Assembly (NCBI GenBank): GCA_900169235.1
Contig: FWCC01000040.1
Coordinates: 1-64,000, forward strand
From: Zarea fungicola
Taxonomy: Eukaryota > Ascomycota > Sordariomycetes > Hypocreales > Cordycipitaceae
Direction of reading: 5' to 3'
Length of the DNA: 64,000 nt
Below the pieces are notes generated by a model that ran no database searches, was not told the DNA's origin, and was given only the letters and a program-made list of their open reading frames with translations. Positions within the stretch are counted from its first letter, which is position 1. Each line of letters opens with the position of its first letter. The position numbers and the translations under genes were made by a program. Below are positions 33,338 through 45,963 of this stretch, in pieces.

Positions 33338-33991
33338 TTTCACAGATTATATGAGTGTTATGAGCCTGGAGTGTATGACTTGTCGAATGTCCTCTAGAGA
33401 ATAGTATAACGAAAAAGGTAAGCTGTTCGTCTTGCTGTGAAAGTTTTCTGATGAGATGCGCTTGATGAACTGCCTGCGAAGTCTTGACTCTATATTATTT
33501 GCGTACAAGGATAAGTGTTAATAGATCTATGACATGCTATTACATATTCCGCAATATTGCAAGCTGGGTAGAATCGGAATTCTTTTGCCAATTCGGTGCC
33601 ACGTTCCTTACAGCGCTGATCCGTATGTGTCCGCAGCTAAAACGGGAAATCCGGGCTGATTCATCCAACACGGGGTAAATTGGCCACGAAAAGTCCTAAA
33701 GTGCCTCAATAAGTAGCATTATTACAGTAAATTACTTGGGAATTCGAGAAAGTCTACCGAACAGGCTTCATTATGCCACTAACCCAAGATGCCGAAACTG
33801 GGGGCGCAGCAATGGGACGGTATTTTAGCGACTGTTTTGGAACCCAAAGCTCTCGCGCTTATCCTTGAGCTAGTCCCCAGGACTTAAAAAGCAGACTTGA
33901 ATAAATTAGATGAAATAAATATTCCAATCCATCTTCGTACATTTTTCAATTGAAGAAAAACACCATTCAAGATCCGTTCATCACCATAAAT
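33338..33991. promoter_or_regulatory. Divergent promoter of two methyltransferase genes
   Basis: A 654-base AT-rich region between the divergent starts at 33337 and 33992. It presumably holds both promoters. No known site is obvious. Confidence 0.45.
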
Positions 33992-34954
33992 ATGTCCGCA
34001 GACGTTGACACGCGCCAGAGAGCGGAGCCTACCATAACCTCCAGTCGCCCGGATGACTGGACCAATGGAATGAACAAGGCTGGTCGTGATGTTGCTTGGT
34101 ATCAGAAAAATCTCAACAAAGTCCCCAAGATTGCACTGGAAATCTTTCGCGAATACTCCGGTATTCCCGATGACAATGTCATGGAACACATTTACAAAGT
34201 TCGAGATAAGGCCTGGGATATGCAAGTTGCTCCTTCAACTTGACACCCAAATCTTTGTTAAGCTAACATGAACATACATAGTCTTCCCTATCCTTGCATC
34301 GGTCTATTCCGCTTCCTAGACTTCCCGGCGTATTTGCAGCCCATTTACCCCGAAGTTCTGCAGCGTGTCCGCGCCGGAGAAACCTTTCTCGACCTCGGCT
34401 GCTGTTTTGGCCAGGACATTCGCAAGCTCGTCCACGACGGCGCCCCATCTGCCAACATCATTGGTGTCGATTCCGAGGCTCGCTTCCTTGACCTCGGCCA
34501 TGAACTTTTCAGGGACCGCGACACCCTCGACGCCCACTTTGCCGCCGACGATGTCTTTGCGGCGAATTTCCTCGCCGACTTCCGCGGCAAAATCGATATC
34601 ATCTTTCTCGGTTCCTTCTTGCACCTCTTCTCGTATGAGCAGCAGGAAGTTATTGTTACACAGTTAACAAAACTGCTGCGAAAGAAGCCAGGCTCCCTCG
34701 TTTTTGGACGCCACATGGCGACGACGGGACGTGGCGGGCTGTTGAGCGCGAACGCTTGTGGATGGTCGCTGTATCATCATAGTACCGAGACGATTAGGAC
34801 TGTGTTTGAGACGGTTCCAGGGGGATTCAAGTGGGATGTATCTTCGGAGCTGGTGCCATATGCGTCCGAATCGTGGGACAATGGCTCAAAGTGGCAGGGT
34901 AGTGACGGTAGCGACGAGATTAAGCAACAGCGCTTTGTTGCCCGGCTGCTTTAG
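33992..34954 (+). CDS. AusD-like SAM methyltransferase with a GC-AG intron
   Basis: Methyltransferase of the family that includes AusD of the austinol meroterpenoid pathway, which methylates carboxyl groups of polyketide-derived intermediates. Two exons: 33992-34221 and 34282-34954, giving 300 aa. The 60-base intron begins GCAAGT, a textbook GC donor, and ends CATAG after a GCTAAC branch site. Only this splice joins KVRDKAWD to ILPYPCIGLFRFL in frame, matching the family's AWxxxPYPCIG. Motif I is FLDLGCCFGQDIRKLV at about residues 112-127. The pair NIIGVDSEARFLDLGHELF and RDRDTLDAHF follow, and LGSFLHLFSYEQQ is the post-II motif. The C-terminus has SLVFGRHMATT. The gene is divergent from another methyltransferase and 254 bases upstream of a hydrolase on the same strand. 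No terpene cyclase or PKS is in the window. Confidence 0.88.
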
Positions 34955-35208
34955 GTAGAATAAAGTATCATTCCTCACCTGCATAGTTTGGGTTTTAACT
35001 TTGAATTGCTGCCTTTTTTAGTTGGTTCAAAAAAGGCAGAAAGCTACTTGCTGTGCTGTGTACTTGCCTAATTAGGCAATCGGTATTCCGCTGTTCAACT
35101 TAATGACGAGACACAAAGGTCATGAAGTACATAAATCGAATACTCTTCTTCAGTTGTTGTAAAAGTATTCTCACCAATCTTCTCACCATAATTCTATTCA
35201 TCTCAGTC

Positions 35209-36467
35209 ATGGCAGAGTACGCCTCATATTCCAAAATAAACCCTCAGTGGACACAGGTAGCCTGATCTCGCCTAATCACTTGACAGGACTCGCTAACTCC
35301 CCGCTGATGCCAGTTTGTCGAGGCCTTTCCTGAGCTCAGTAACCTTGATCGTGTCGGTATTGTGGAGCGCAAACGCATTTTTGGCTCTGTTGAGGCCCAA
35401 ATCCCTATACGACAGCCTCCCAGTGACATTCCAGAGAACGCCGTAATTGTAACCACGTTTACTGTGACGGCACGCGATGGCTTCAACATCCCAGTGCGGA
35501 GCTACGTACCCACCGCTTCCCGCACCGATCGCTCTGTTCTTGTGTATTTCCACGCAGGCGGATTCTTGTTTGGAGACCTGGAGAGTGGTGACCTGAACTG
35601 CCGCGTCTTGGCGGCAAGACTTAACATTAGCATCGTGAATGTTGGGTACCGGCTGGCGCCGACATGGCCATTCCCCTACGGGGTCAACGATGCTTATGAT
35701 GTGACAAAATGGGTAGGTCACACAACGAGACAAAAAATAATTGCCAAAGAATGGCGTTATTGGAGCTAACAATTCCGCAAAAAAAAGACCGCTGCTCATG
35801 CCAAGTCTCAGCTCGACGCAGACCCCAGGGCTGGGTTTCTAGTTGGGGGCATTTCATCCGGGGCAAACTTTGCTGGAGTTGTGGCCTATACGGCCCGAGA
35901 TGAAGGTCTATCACCCCCAATTACTGGCCTTTGGATCTCTATACCGGTCTGCATCATGCCGCAGGCGTATGAGGCTGCCCCATTAGAGTGGAGGGCCCAA
36001 CTCCTTAGCTTGGAGCAGAATTCAGAAAATCCACTCCTGACGCGCAAGTCACTCACAGATATTCAAGGTAAGAATAAGAAACCGTTGCAATTTATTGTAT
36101 TTTCTGTCTCTCAATTTATGCGAACTTGTTAACAACTTTGCCAGATATATACGGTTGCCCTCCTCATGACACTCGCATTTCATTTCTGCTCAACAAAAGT
36201 CACACTAATCTGCCTAGTAGAGCATATTTTCAAATCTGCGGCCGAGATCCTTTGCGGGACGAAGCATTTCTCTGGCAAAAGCTTCTCAGTCGCTACTCAG
36301 GCACCAAGAGTAAGATTCATCTATATTCGGGAATGCCTCACGGCTTTTGGCGGTTCCTGTACTTGAAGGCCAGTCAGGACTGGATCGATGACCTGGTGGA
36401 AGGTGTTAGATTTCTTTGCAGCCAACAGGACTCCGACCAGGACACGACCCTGATTGTCAAGATATGA
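35209..36467 (+). CDS. Alpha/beta hydrolase-3 family esterase (HSL type)
   Basis: Serine esterase or lipase of the hormone-sensitive-lipase group, probably cytosolic. Four exons: 35209-35256, 35314-35712, 35788-36067 and 36145-36467, 349 aa. The oxyanion motif reads FHAGGF in place of the usual HGGGF. The nucleophile elbow is GGISSGANFAG (GxSxG). The catalytic Asp is in ICGRDPLRDEA and the His in GMPHGFW. All elements of the catalytic triad are therefore present. There is no signal peptide; the short first exon encodes MAEYASYSKINPQW. Introns are 56-77 bases with clear CTAAC branch sites. It lies immediately after the AusD-like methyltransferase on the same strand, suggesting the two could act on one metabolite, for example ester formation and cleavage. 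Substrate unknown. Confidence 0.9.
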
Positions 36468-39400
36468 TTAGTAGCACTACATAGTTAAAATATATGGAGA
36501 AGATTCATTGAAAAAAAAATAGCCTATTGACTTGTGGAGTTCTATTTCTCCGACCCAACGTCGAGTGCGCCAGTGGCCGAACCGTGCTATATTCCACCGT
36601 TAGTAGTGGTGTAACAACGGCATTCTAATACGGACACACCTGTTCATCTACGCATCCGTACACCAGTACCTGAGCTAAAGCAATATAAAATAAATACCAA
36701 TGCGAAGACTCGAGAGCTGTAGCCTAGACGTCTAGATCATTCGTACAAGCCTTGATGCCAGGTCGCTTAACGGAGTAGTGTGTGGCCAGGTTAAATTTGG
36801 GCCAGCGTGCATGTCGGCGAACAAGTTCCAACTGAAGAATAAAACAGGCTCGGCAGTTATTTCAACCAGCAATTTGGTCTGCTGAATCTTGCTATTGAAT
36901 TTATGGTGTATCCATTCTGTCTCGAAGGATGTAGCTTCAATCACGAGTTGGTGGGACCGACAACGCACCCCATGTTCAGAAATGGGTCTATCCTAGGCGG
37001 TCACTGGCCTTAAACTACACCTGGACATTGACTTCATAGGCGGTGCGTATGCACAACTTCTACATTGATAAGAACAGCGTGGCGTGTGCATAGAATGAGT
37101 CTGGGGTCGAGTCTGCAGCCTGCAGTCGTGGTCGTGAGGTGCTGCAGGCGCCACCCGGCCGTCACCGGCACACACACCACACAAATGCCTGTATTATTCG
37201 AGATAGTCCACCTGTAGGTCCCGGGTTGCAAATCAGCAGTTTCTGCCGGCCTAATTATCCCGATTCGGCAAAATGTTTGATTACTGGCAGTAGTTAGGAT
37301 TGCTGCGGTGGAATCATGAACCAGAGAAGGAATCGATAGAGCCGCACTGGAGAATCAAACAGGCAATTCTGTATCCGGGGAAATGAAGAGCCTACTGCAG
37401 GAGTACTATTGCACTTAAAGGCTAGTACGAAGGCTAGCCGTCCACTAAGCACAATTTGTAGTTATGTTCTAGATTGCGACGCACGAGGTTGTGGCACAGA
37501 TTTATCACCCCGGCACCAAGGGGCAGAGGGTATGCGGGAGGCAAGAAACAATAATCAACAGGAGGCAACTCGAATGCTAACAAGGAAGCAACTGCACCTG
37601 CAAATTCGGCTGTAATTGCAGCCGAAAAGGCATGCGCGGAAGCAGATGCAACAATGTAGGCACCATGCAGAAAAGAATCTCAGTGTTCATCAGCAACGGG
37701 GATTGCTGGGGGCCGTTTAAGAATGGAGAATAGTCTATCTGCTAGCGAGGTGGCGCTTTGGGGGCGTCCAGCCGTGTCCCAAAGTTAGCTTCAGCTCGCT
37801 CGATCCCCCAAAATACGACTTCAAAGTAAAAAGGCTTGGCAAGACGCTGCGGACATCGACCGAAGAAAATGTTTGATGATGAAAGTTTGTTGTCATGATT
37901 GTAGCTGAAGTAGACGATCACAAGCGCAATACAGCCAAGGCTGACTACCAATTATGGCATTTACCAACTGCGGCCATTTTCCCCCTTCGATTTCGGGGGA
38001 AGATCTCGCCGAATGACAATGACGACAAGAGCAAATGACCAACTCATCACTGTAGAATTTAGCGCCCGACAAAGTTTCTCCAGTTGCCCTATGTGGCAAG
38101 TCGAGGTCCGAAAGCCCTTTTGAATTCTGAGACGTGGCTAAAAGGACTTACAAATCGCCAGTGGCTTGACGGATCAGGGGTAGGCTTGCTGCCGGGTTGC
38201 ACAGTTTTTTGTTATTAATTTCAGGAAGCAATATATAGTGACGCCAAACTCCCCTTTAGCGCCGTTTGCTCTGCTGTTAACAGGAGGGTTCGGAGTATCT
38301 CCTGTAGTTGATCACCTCTTGTCAGGGAAAAACGATAGGCTTCATCTGGAAGCTAGTATACGATTCCGCCCTCTTCCGGGCACATTCCGTTGCCAGAACA
38401 AGTTATTCTCTTTCTCGAATCCAACCCCGTTGTTCTCAGCCCTCGTATCCTTCTAGAAGGTGAAAGCATACGGTGCACGTAGCACTTCCCTTATTGTCTC
38501 GTCGCTAGCGCTCCCGCCCACTCTTGGAGACATCTATTTAGTTAAGTATAGCTGGTTGATCGGACAGACAAGCTTTCTGCTGATCCTCCGTAGCTACGTT
38601 AATAACCCATATTAATTCCGGTATTTTTTTTTACCCTAGCTAGTTGATATCCACAGAACCTATTGCACTAACGAGGCTTTGGTTGTTTCATGACCAGGAC
38701 TCGAGCGAAAGCCGGCCTCCATCCACGCGCAAAGCGTTGCTACGGAGTTGTCATCCTAGCAACTAGCAGCGTTTTGAGCAATGGGGACTAGTGTTGTTCA
38801 CCTCATGAAGCCTTGAAGGTATCCATTGCGACCGTTGGGGACCAGGACCGCGATGGAAAGCCGTTCTTGGTGGAGCCCTCCCATCTGCGGGAAGCTGGGT
38901 GGACACGCGGCGTTGCCTGGTTCTTCGTTGATCTCGATTCATTTCGGGAGTGGCGAGGAGGCTTGCTTCCTTTGAGAAAAGAAAACTGGCTTCGAAAACT
39001 GGCATAATAAGCCTCATACGCAATATTTGATCAATACCTAATCTGTACATTCAACGTACAGGGCTCTATTTTCGACATGCTACCATCTAGAGTACAAAGC
39101 GACAGCGGTCTTCAACCAGGCTCTCAGCCACTTCTGACGCCATCGCGCAACGCGCTCGCCCCGCCCGCAGCGCAGGCAGGGGCTTCAGTCTCTTCTGCCC
39201 AAAGGATCGGCTCGGGGGCTAAACTTCCAAGCAAGGTAGTTCTGTGAAGGATGAACGGCAATGTCTCCTTGTACATCCTCCGAAGAAAGAAAATTCAAGC
39301 CACTTACACCCTTCTTCCATGATCAAGTGGGTACGTCTCAAACTGGCTTGTAGGATGGGTTGAGCATAGTATACGAGAATCACACCGCACGTCGCTTTGC

Positions 39401-40903
39401 TTTGCTAAACTTCAGGCGCTCACAAACAGTTTAAACAGTGTAGTTGCCGTTGTGATATGACACGCAATTGAAACCCAGCCCGGCGGTTGGGTGGAGTGTA
39501 TAGGCAGCTGTTTGGACAAGCTTTTTGCGTCAGGCTCGGCGAAGACATCTTTGGATCCAGCTAAGTAGAATTGCCTTTTCTGTGCATACCTCCCAGCTGA
39601 CACTCTCAGCGGGAAAAACAACGTGATCCGGTTCAGCTACTGAAGTGCCAGTGGATTCAATTGCAACGTCCTAATGAAAGGCTTTTTATGGGTGCCGCTC
39701 GAGCTTTTCCAAGTGTAGTTAAATATGCACGAAAAACACTAGTGAAGGGACACCTGTCTTACATGTGCCGAACGATTTGAGATTCCTTGGTTTGCCTTCC
39801 ACTGCCAGCTGCACAGCTTGGGCTCGCGACCAGAAACCAACTATCTACGTTGTTTAGCTAGTGACAAATCTAACCGTGGCGTTTCCTATAAGGAAACTTG
39901 GCCTACACCCTCAATTCTCATCCAAGGCGATGTTCGGGACATAGTGCAGAATGCCGATTTTTCGACCCTAGTCGGCGGCCGTGAACCGGAAAGCTAAGCC
40001 GGGAACTCAAAGCCGCGGGAAAATTCTCGAATGTTATCGCCCTTGTCGGTCTTTTTCAAAGCGTCGTTCTTCTAGCCTACTTGTATGCGTGGTATAGTTG
40101 ACGTAAATTGCGAATGTTCGGCGAGCCTGGTCCTGTTCATCCCTAGCTCCTACGCAGCTCTTACATGGAGTGGGCTGCTGCCAAACTCCCCGACAACTTT
40201 TTTAGGTGTTGTTATCTCCTAGTGGTCAAATCTTCGCGAGTATCCATGTAGCATCGAACCCCTGTAACCTCTTGTTTGGTTCTACTATGGCTTTGTCTCC
40301 GGCAACATTCACATACATTCCCTCGGTTACCTTAAGCCTTTGCGAGCTACATGATGGGGGTCGTCGGACAGGAGCCTCCCAAACCGGGTAGAGTTCCACT
40401 TTTCTTTTTTAAACGTATACATGCATGTACAGTACAGACACCACATGCAACATTACGTGATTGCTTCTGGCAGGCAGCTTGGGTAGTGGAGGGGGCGTGT
40501 CGGAGGGAGCACAATGCATGAGTGACACCACACCTCCATCCCTGGCCAAATAGTAGGGAATACAGAATTCATTGCGCGGGTGGAGCTTTAAGCTGCGGGT
40601 TTGGTCTGTATCTATACATAGTTCCTCAAGTTACTGGTACTTCCTTACCAGTAACCACTGCCTTTGCGGCAGCTGAGAAAGCACGACTATCTTACGGGTG
40701 CTTGATAAATACCGCCTGTGAGCCCCATGAGTACATAGATCTATCGTTCTCAAGTTGTTCAAAAGATCTTGCAGTTTAAATTACAGTTTCTCTTTTTTAT
40801 TTTTAGCTCATATATTTCATGAAACTTCCTATTTTGCTACCCCTCAGCCACTCTCCTCTCACTGCCGTCTTGGCGGGTTACACACAATCATACATACTTC
40901 GCA
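36468..40903. other. 4.4-kb gene-poor spacer before the NRPS region
   Basis: No gene with family-like sequence is visible on either strand over 4.4 kb. Small frames (37409-37615, 38763-39050, 39412-39621) lack introns, bias or motifs. Base composition is mixed rather than uniformly AT-rich, so strong repeat-induced mutation is not evident. The right end contains the promoter of the regulator at 40904. Confidence 0.45.
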
Positions 40904-42156
40904 ATGACTGCATCAACAGAAGGCTCTTCAACAACGTCTCGGGGCAAACGAATTCCAGGAACATTGGTACTCAACTGGCAAGCAGCTGAGGGCAATGGCA
41001 CAAAGCCACTGATTCGTCGGCCGCCAACGGCATGTGAATCCTGCCGTACTGCCAAGGTCAAATGTGACGGAAAGTCAGACTGCGGTCGATGCAAAGTCCG
41101 TGGCCTTTCTTGTATCTATACTCCCAAACCCAACCGACCCAGTACACAAATGCAGCAGCAGCAGACTCCACGTACTGTCCAATCACAACCGGAATCGCAT
41201 GATTCGACCTCGATTGCTGATGACCACATATCGGAGAAAATGTCATTGGACTTGGACATTCTTCCAGAGACAAGCAGTGACGAGCCAGCTTATACTTTTA
41301 CTCCTCCAGAAGAGCCTGATTGGACAGACGATTCCTTTCCCGGCTCTCTTTCTCAATTTGACTGGAGCTTCTCTGATAAAATGGATATCACTTCTTCGGT
41401 AGGTGTATCCTTTTGCTTTTTTCTACTTTAGTGCCAAAAAGGGACCTCTAACACCTAAACTAGTTAGCAATGGGCATACACGATGGCGACGACGAGTCTC
41501 CCCAATTGGATATGGAAAATTCTGCGATGAGTTTGCCAAACTTGGGCCCTGACTCGAATAGTCTTCAACATCTTTCGGCAGCACTGATGCAACCCGGCAT
41601 CTTTACAAACTGTCAGTGCCTCATGCATTTAATGTCACAAGTTCCCAACCTGGGATTGGTCATTCAGGAGGCTCCAAAACCTAGTCTCGACAAGATATTT
41701 AAGATTACCGAGGAGACTATTCAAAACTGTACCCTCGCCGTCAATTGCCTCAACTGCAAGATAACTTCTGTCGAACTGGTCTGTATTCTTACTGTATTTC
41801 AGCAAACCGGGTTTTGCTTCAACCAAATCGTCAAGTCTGGATTTGGGAACAGGATCAAGATTGCGATTGGTGATTATCAAGTCCGGCTCAATGACGATCC
41901 CAAGTTCAAGAGCATTCTAGTCTTGAATTTGGTGAAACAGGCGTCAAGTCTTCTTGATACAATCGAGCTTCGGCGACAGAGCTTTCTTCTTCACGGTGAT
42001 CATTCCCAGATACATAGGAGAAACGAGAGCCAATCGTCTGAAGGTCTTGATCGTCTAAATCTACACTATACGCAAGAAGTTATTACCAACTTTAGGAAAC
42101 TGTTTCGCCTCATTACTGATGTATACGAGGGTAAAGAGGTGAACGACTTTGACTAA
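40904..42156 (+). CDS. Zn2Cys6 transcription factor, left cluster regulator
   Basis: Nuclear fungal binuclear-zinc-cluster activator. Two exons: 40904-41398 and 41464-42156, 395 aa. Of two possible acceptors only the ACTAG before TTAGCAATG keeps the frame. The six cysteines are C44, C47, C54, C60, C63 and C70 (CX2CX6CX5CX2CX6C), beginning ACESCRTAKVKCDGKSDCGR. A Gln-rich and acidic middle part follows. The C-terminal domain (residues about 220-330) begins NCQCLMHLM and contains LVCILTVFQQTGFCFNQI, resembling AflR-type regulatory domains with spaced cysteines. Both domains closely match the regulator at 62553-63803 (shared VLNWQ/MLKWQ, GTKP-RRP-TAC and LVC-FQQTG-CF blocks), so the two are paralogues. 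It is the likely regulator of the NRPS region to its right. Confidence 0.9.
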
Positions 42157-43929
42157 AATGAGGAAGAAGAGATATTTACCCTACAGTTTGACAGAATGGA
42201 ACTTAGGGCTTATATTGATGTTTAGCGGCGCGTATTTTTCCGCTGTTGTTTTTGCCCGTCGATTGCTGTTTCTCGTTTGATTTCGGCCCTAAAGCTTGAT
42301 TCTGTCAGACCCTAAATGCGTTGAATTAGAGGAATGGTCAGAGGGTCCTTTCTATATTCCGTAATAGAATAAATATTTAAAGTCCTAAGTTTCATATAGC
42401 TGAGGAAAGTGGTGTGATTACCATAATATTGAACAACGACTTGCCTTTTCTCTGGAACATCCGGGTGCCATGACGACAAATACATGATTCAATCACGCGC
42501 CTGGGTGAGAGCAGCACACATTTTTCTATCGGAAATCACAATCGCGCGCAAGAGGGAAATGAGCGCTTTATGAAACCAAGAAGCTCAAAGCAACTTTTAC
42601 AACTACATGCATATGGCCAAATTGGGACACCTGGTGTAGTACCAACATTTGCTGACAATTGATTATTGGACTGCTAAGTCTTCTGTTCTTTATTCTCGCA
42701 TGCTTTGAATGATGCATTACAACGTCGCTACTTGAGAAACGACGTCAAGAGTATATCCTAATAGAAAACTATGGTGTATTGACTCATAGGCTGCGAGACG
42801 CCATGTACAGCTGGTGTATTGAGTGGAATGTCACAGGTGTGTGCCAGCTGAAGTAGCACACGCGCACACATGCCTGGTGCAGATGCTGCAGACTTCAAGA
42901 TAGAAGATAATTACTAATGCCACTTTCCCAGTTGGCAGATGTTGTCTATTGACACTAACCTGCGGTTCTTGGTGGCATCACCTTCTGCTGCTTTCGGTTG
43001 GTGTGGACAAGGGCTAGCTACCGCGCCACGTAGGTCGTAGCGGGCGGCAGCACTAACCACAATCGGGATTTTCCTTTCCATTTTGGCACACGAATTTTCC
43101 GAATAATTGGTAATGGTGATGCCGTATCCTGTCGAGCTGTGCACTGTCGTAACCCATCATAGCCGCTGGGGAGTCTAGAACATGTTACTTTACGTTTGGG
43201 CATTTCAGTTGGAAGGACGAACTAACTGTTAGCTTGATGTCCTCACGTCTCTCAACTTTTGCTTTGATCAGCATCAGTTCACAAGAAACAATAGCAAAAA
43301 GCACAAGCCTGTACTTGCGGAGAAGCACCCGCAAAGATGTGGCGTTTCTGCTAAAATCCGAAGGGCAAACCCCTTGCCGAGTACCTAGCTTGCATCACTA
43401 CGACTTGGGCCTCCGACACCTCTGTCAGGTTAGGTTCTCAAAGATCGCTTGACGGTTTACATCCACTGTGACCGGATAATTCAAATCGGACGCTAAGATG
43501 GACAGGTTTACCTCGGGATGCAAAACCTCAAAGAAGAATATCCCTAGGTGGCTGTGTGTATGTCCACATTGGTCCGAGATCGCAGAGTCTAGATGTTGCT
43601 TGTTCAAGTAAAAAATCTCCGCTTCACCAATTTTCTAGCTCACTCTTCGGTCCATCATGAACGTATGCCTTTTTGGTAATAGCCAAAGCTCACGTCAACT
43701 TCATATAAACTGAGGATGAGCAGAAACGTCATGCAGAGTCATCAACGTTGCCATATCTTATCTTCTTTGATGAAACTTGCCACGCTTGGCCAACTAAATT
43801 GAGATATCAAATCTGTTACTTAAGAGAAAAGAACACCTCGGAAGTCCAATACTATTTCCCTTCTTTTTCTCTTTCGTTTTTAAGAAGGAGAAATCTCTCA
43901 CCGAGTCCTGAAGAACGGTGTTGCCAAAG
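42157..43929. other. Intergenic, no gene seen
   Basis: About 1.8 kb between the regulator and the P450. Nothing convincing codes here. The P450 promoter is at the right end. Confidence 0.4.
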
Positions 43930-45963
43930 ATGCTCACCATTGCTCTCGTTGCGGTTACCGTCGTCGGTTTTCTCTTGTGGAAACTGTCGGCACAACCCAA
44001 GTTTCCTTTGCCTTTACCACCTGGTCCACCGGCTGAGGCCGTCTTTGGCCATGTCAGACTTATTCCCGCCGATCGTCCCGAGGTGCAATATGCGAACTGG
44101 TCGAAAGAATACAGTCAGTTCATGTGGAATATTAACGCATAATAGGTCACTAACGTGCCTAAATCATAGAATCTGATGTCTTATACCTCAACCTGATGGG
44201 GAAGCATGCTGTTGTTCTCAACAGTGCAAAGGCTGCGATGGACCTGCTTGACCGCCGAGGTGCTAACTATAGTGATCGTCCTCAATTTTCGCTTTTTGAC
44301 GAGTAGGCAATTTACCCACACCGAAAATAACATTCCAGCTAACCTCTTGATCTAGGATGGGCTGGGGCCAGATTTTGACATTTTTTTCTCAAGGCCCGCA
44401 GTTCAGAAAGCACCGAAGAATGTTCAACACTGCCTTTTCTGCTGGTAACTGCATTTCATACCGCGACGGCCAGGTCAAGGAAGCCCGTAAGATGTTGAAG
44501 AACATTGTCAACGATCCTTCTGACTGGCGAAAGTACATGGTTTTGTAAATACTCTCACATCTGATTACATATTTCTCGACATACCTAATCGTGATACACA
44601 GCTTTGCAACCTCCATCATTATTCGCTTGACCTACGGTATGGAAGTAACGGACCCAGATGATCCTTTAGTAGATTTGGCCGACAAGGGCGGCAAGTCTGT
44701 CTCAGACGGCGGCCCGGCGGGTGCAACGATGGTTGATCTATTCCCTGCAGGTCAGTTATGAGACTTGGATCAAGGCTCTAAAATGGAACTAATTGAATAT
44801 TACAGTTCGATCTCTGCCCAACTCTCTGTCGTGGCTAGTCCCTTCCCTCAAGTTTGCCCGTGATCAGATTCCGGTGCTCCGTGCTATGCGAGACGTGCCA
44901 TTTGGCATGGTTCAGGATCAGATGGTGAGCATTTTTCCAGAATTGTCTTGCTCAAAAATCTAATGATCTTTGTCATAGAAAGCCAATAATGCTAAGGATT
45001 CATTCCTCGTTCGTGTCCTTAACGAGCGTGCTAGCCGAACTGATGCCGAGAAGACGGATGCGTCCGAGTTTGTCACCGACGATGATCTTAAGGGTGCCAC
45101 TTCAACCATTTTCACTGCTGGACAGGACACCGTAAGCACAACTGACATCATTAAAAATTAACTGGGCTAACAAGAACAAGACTTGGTCGCAACTTACATA
45201 CTTCGTTCTAGCAATGACATACTACCCGGACATTCAGATTAAGGCTCGTGCTGAGATCGAATCTGTTGTCGGATTCGGTCGCCTGCCCGACTTCTCCGAC
45301 GAAGCTAGTATGCCATATGTTTCGCGCGTTGTACAGGAAGCTCTTCGGTATACATGCAATTATTGATGAGAGGGCCCAGAGAGACATATGCTAATAAGTG
45401 CTTACTGCGTAGGTGGAACTTGGTCGTCCCGCTCGGTATTCCTCATGTGAACAACAAGGATGATGAGTACAAAGGTTACTTTATTCCGAAAGGATCTCTC
45501 GTCATTGCCAATGGATATGCAATTCATCGTGACGAGAAAGTTTACCAGAACCCCCATCTCTTCAACCCGGATCGTTTCATTCCCAAGGAGCAGGGTGGTC
45601 GTGGCGAGCCCATCCCAATTGCCCATTTTGGATTTGGTCGCAGGTATAACTGATTTCACGATTTGTGCTGCTATCCATGTGCTGACTTGCTGCAGAATCT
45701 GCCCCGGTCAGCATCTTGCATATGCGAATGTTTGGATCTCTATTGCGTCACTGTTGGCAACAATTGAGTTTTCTAAGGCTACTGACGAGCGTGGGTTTGA
45801 GATTACGCCTGACCCTGTCATCACGCTGGGTGTAACTAGGTAATTCAAAGAACCAGCAAATTTATTACATTACTGACATATGCCTTACAGTCACCCGCGC
45901 GACTTCCCATGCATCCTCACGCCATTGCCACATGCCAAGGCCCTCGTCGAAGCACCCATTTGA
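43930..45963 (+). CDS. Cytochrome P450 monooxygenase, ten exons
   Basis: ER-anchored haem monooxygenase, 513 aa, of the fungal group that includes O-methylsterigmatocystin oxidoreductase-like enzymes. Exons: 43930-44113, 44170-44302, 44356-44544, 44602-44750, 44806-44924, 44979-45131, 45181-45347, 45413-45643, 45696-45839 and 45891-45963; every phase closes. MLTIALVAVTVVGFLLWKL is the membrane anchor, followed by the Pro-rich hinge PLPPGPPAEAVFGH. The I-helix oxygen-binding motif is TAGQDT (305-309). The EXXR motif EALR (362-365) spans an intron, NPDRF precedes the haem loop, and the loop reads FGFGRRICPGQ with Cys444 as ligand. All catalytic elements are intact. It lies between the left regulator and the Gal80-like gene and is the obvious oxidative tailoring enzyme of the cluster. 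Substrate unknown. Confidence 0.93.

Noticed and set aside
38763..39050. Overlapping frames on both strands in the 36-41 kb gap, considered as gene relics
   Set aside because: Neither translation shows a recognisable fragment of any family and no repeat borders are visible.
36468..40903. Repeat-mutated transposon in the gene-poor spacer
   Set aside because: No transposase or reverse-transcriptase motifs, no terminal repeats, and no uniform AT-rich shift.
44142..45653. Apparent frameshifts in the P450
   Set aside because: All breaks are explained by nine short GT-AG introns with closing phases, so the gene looks intact.
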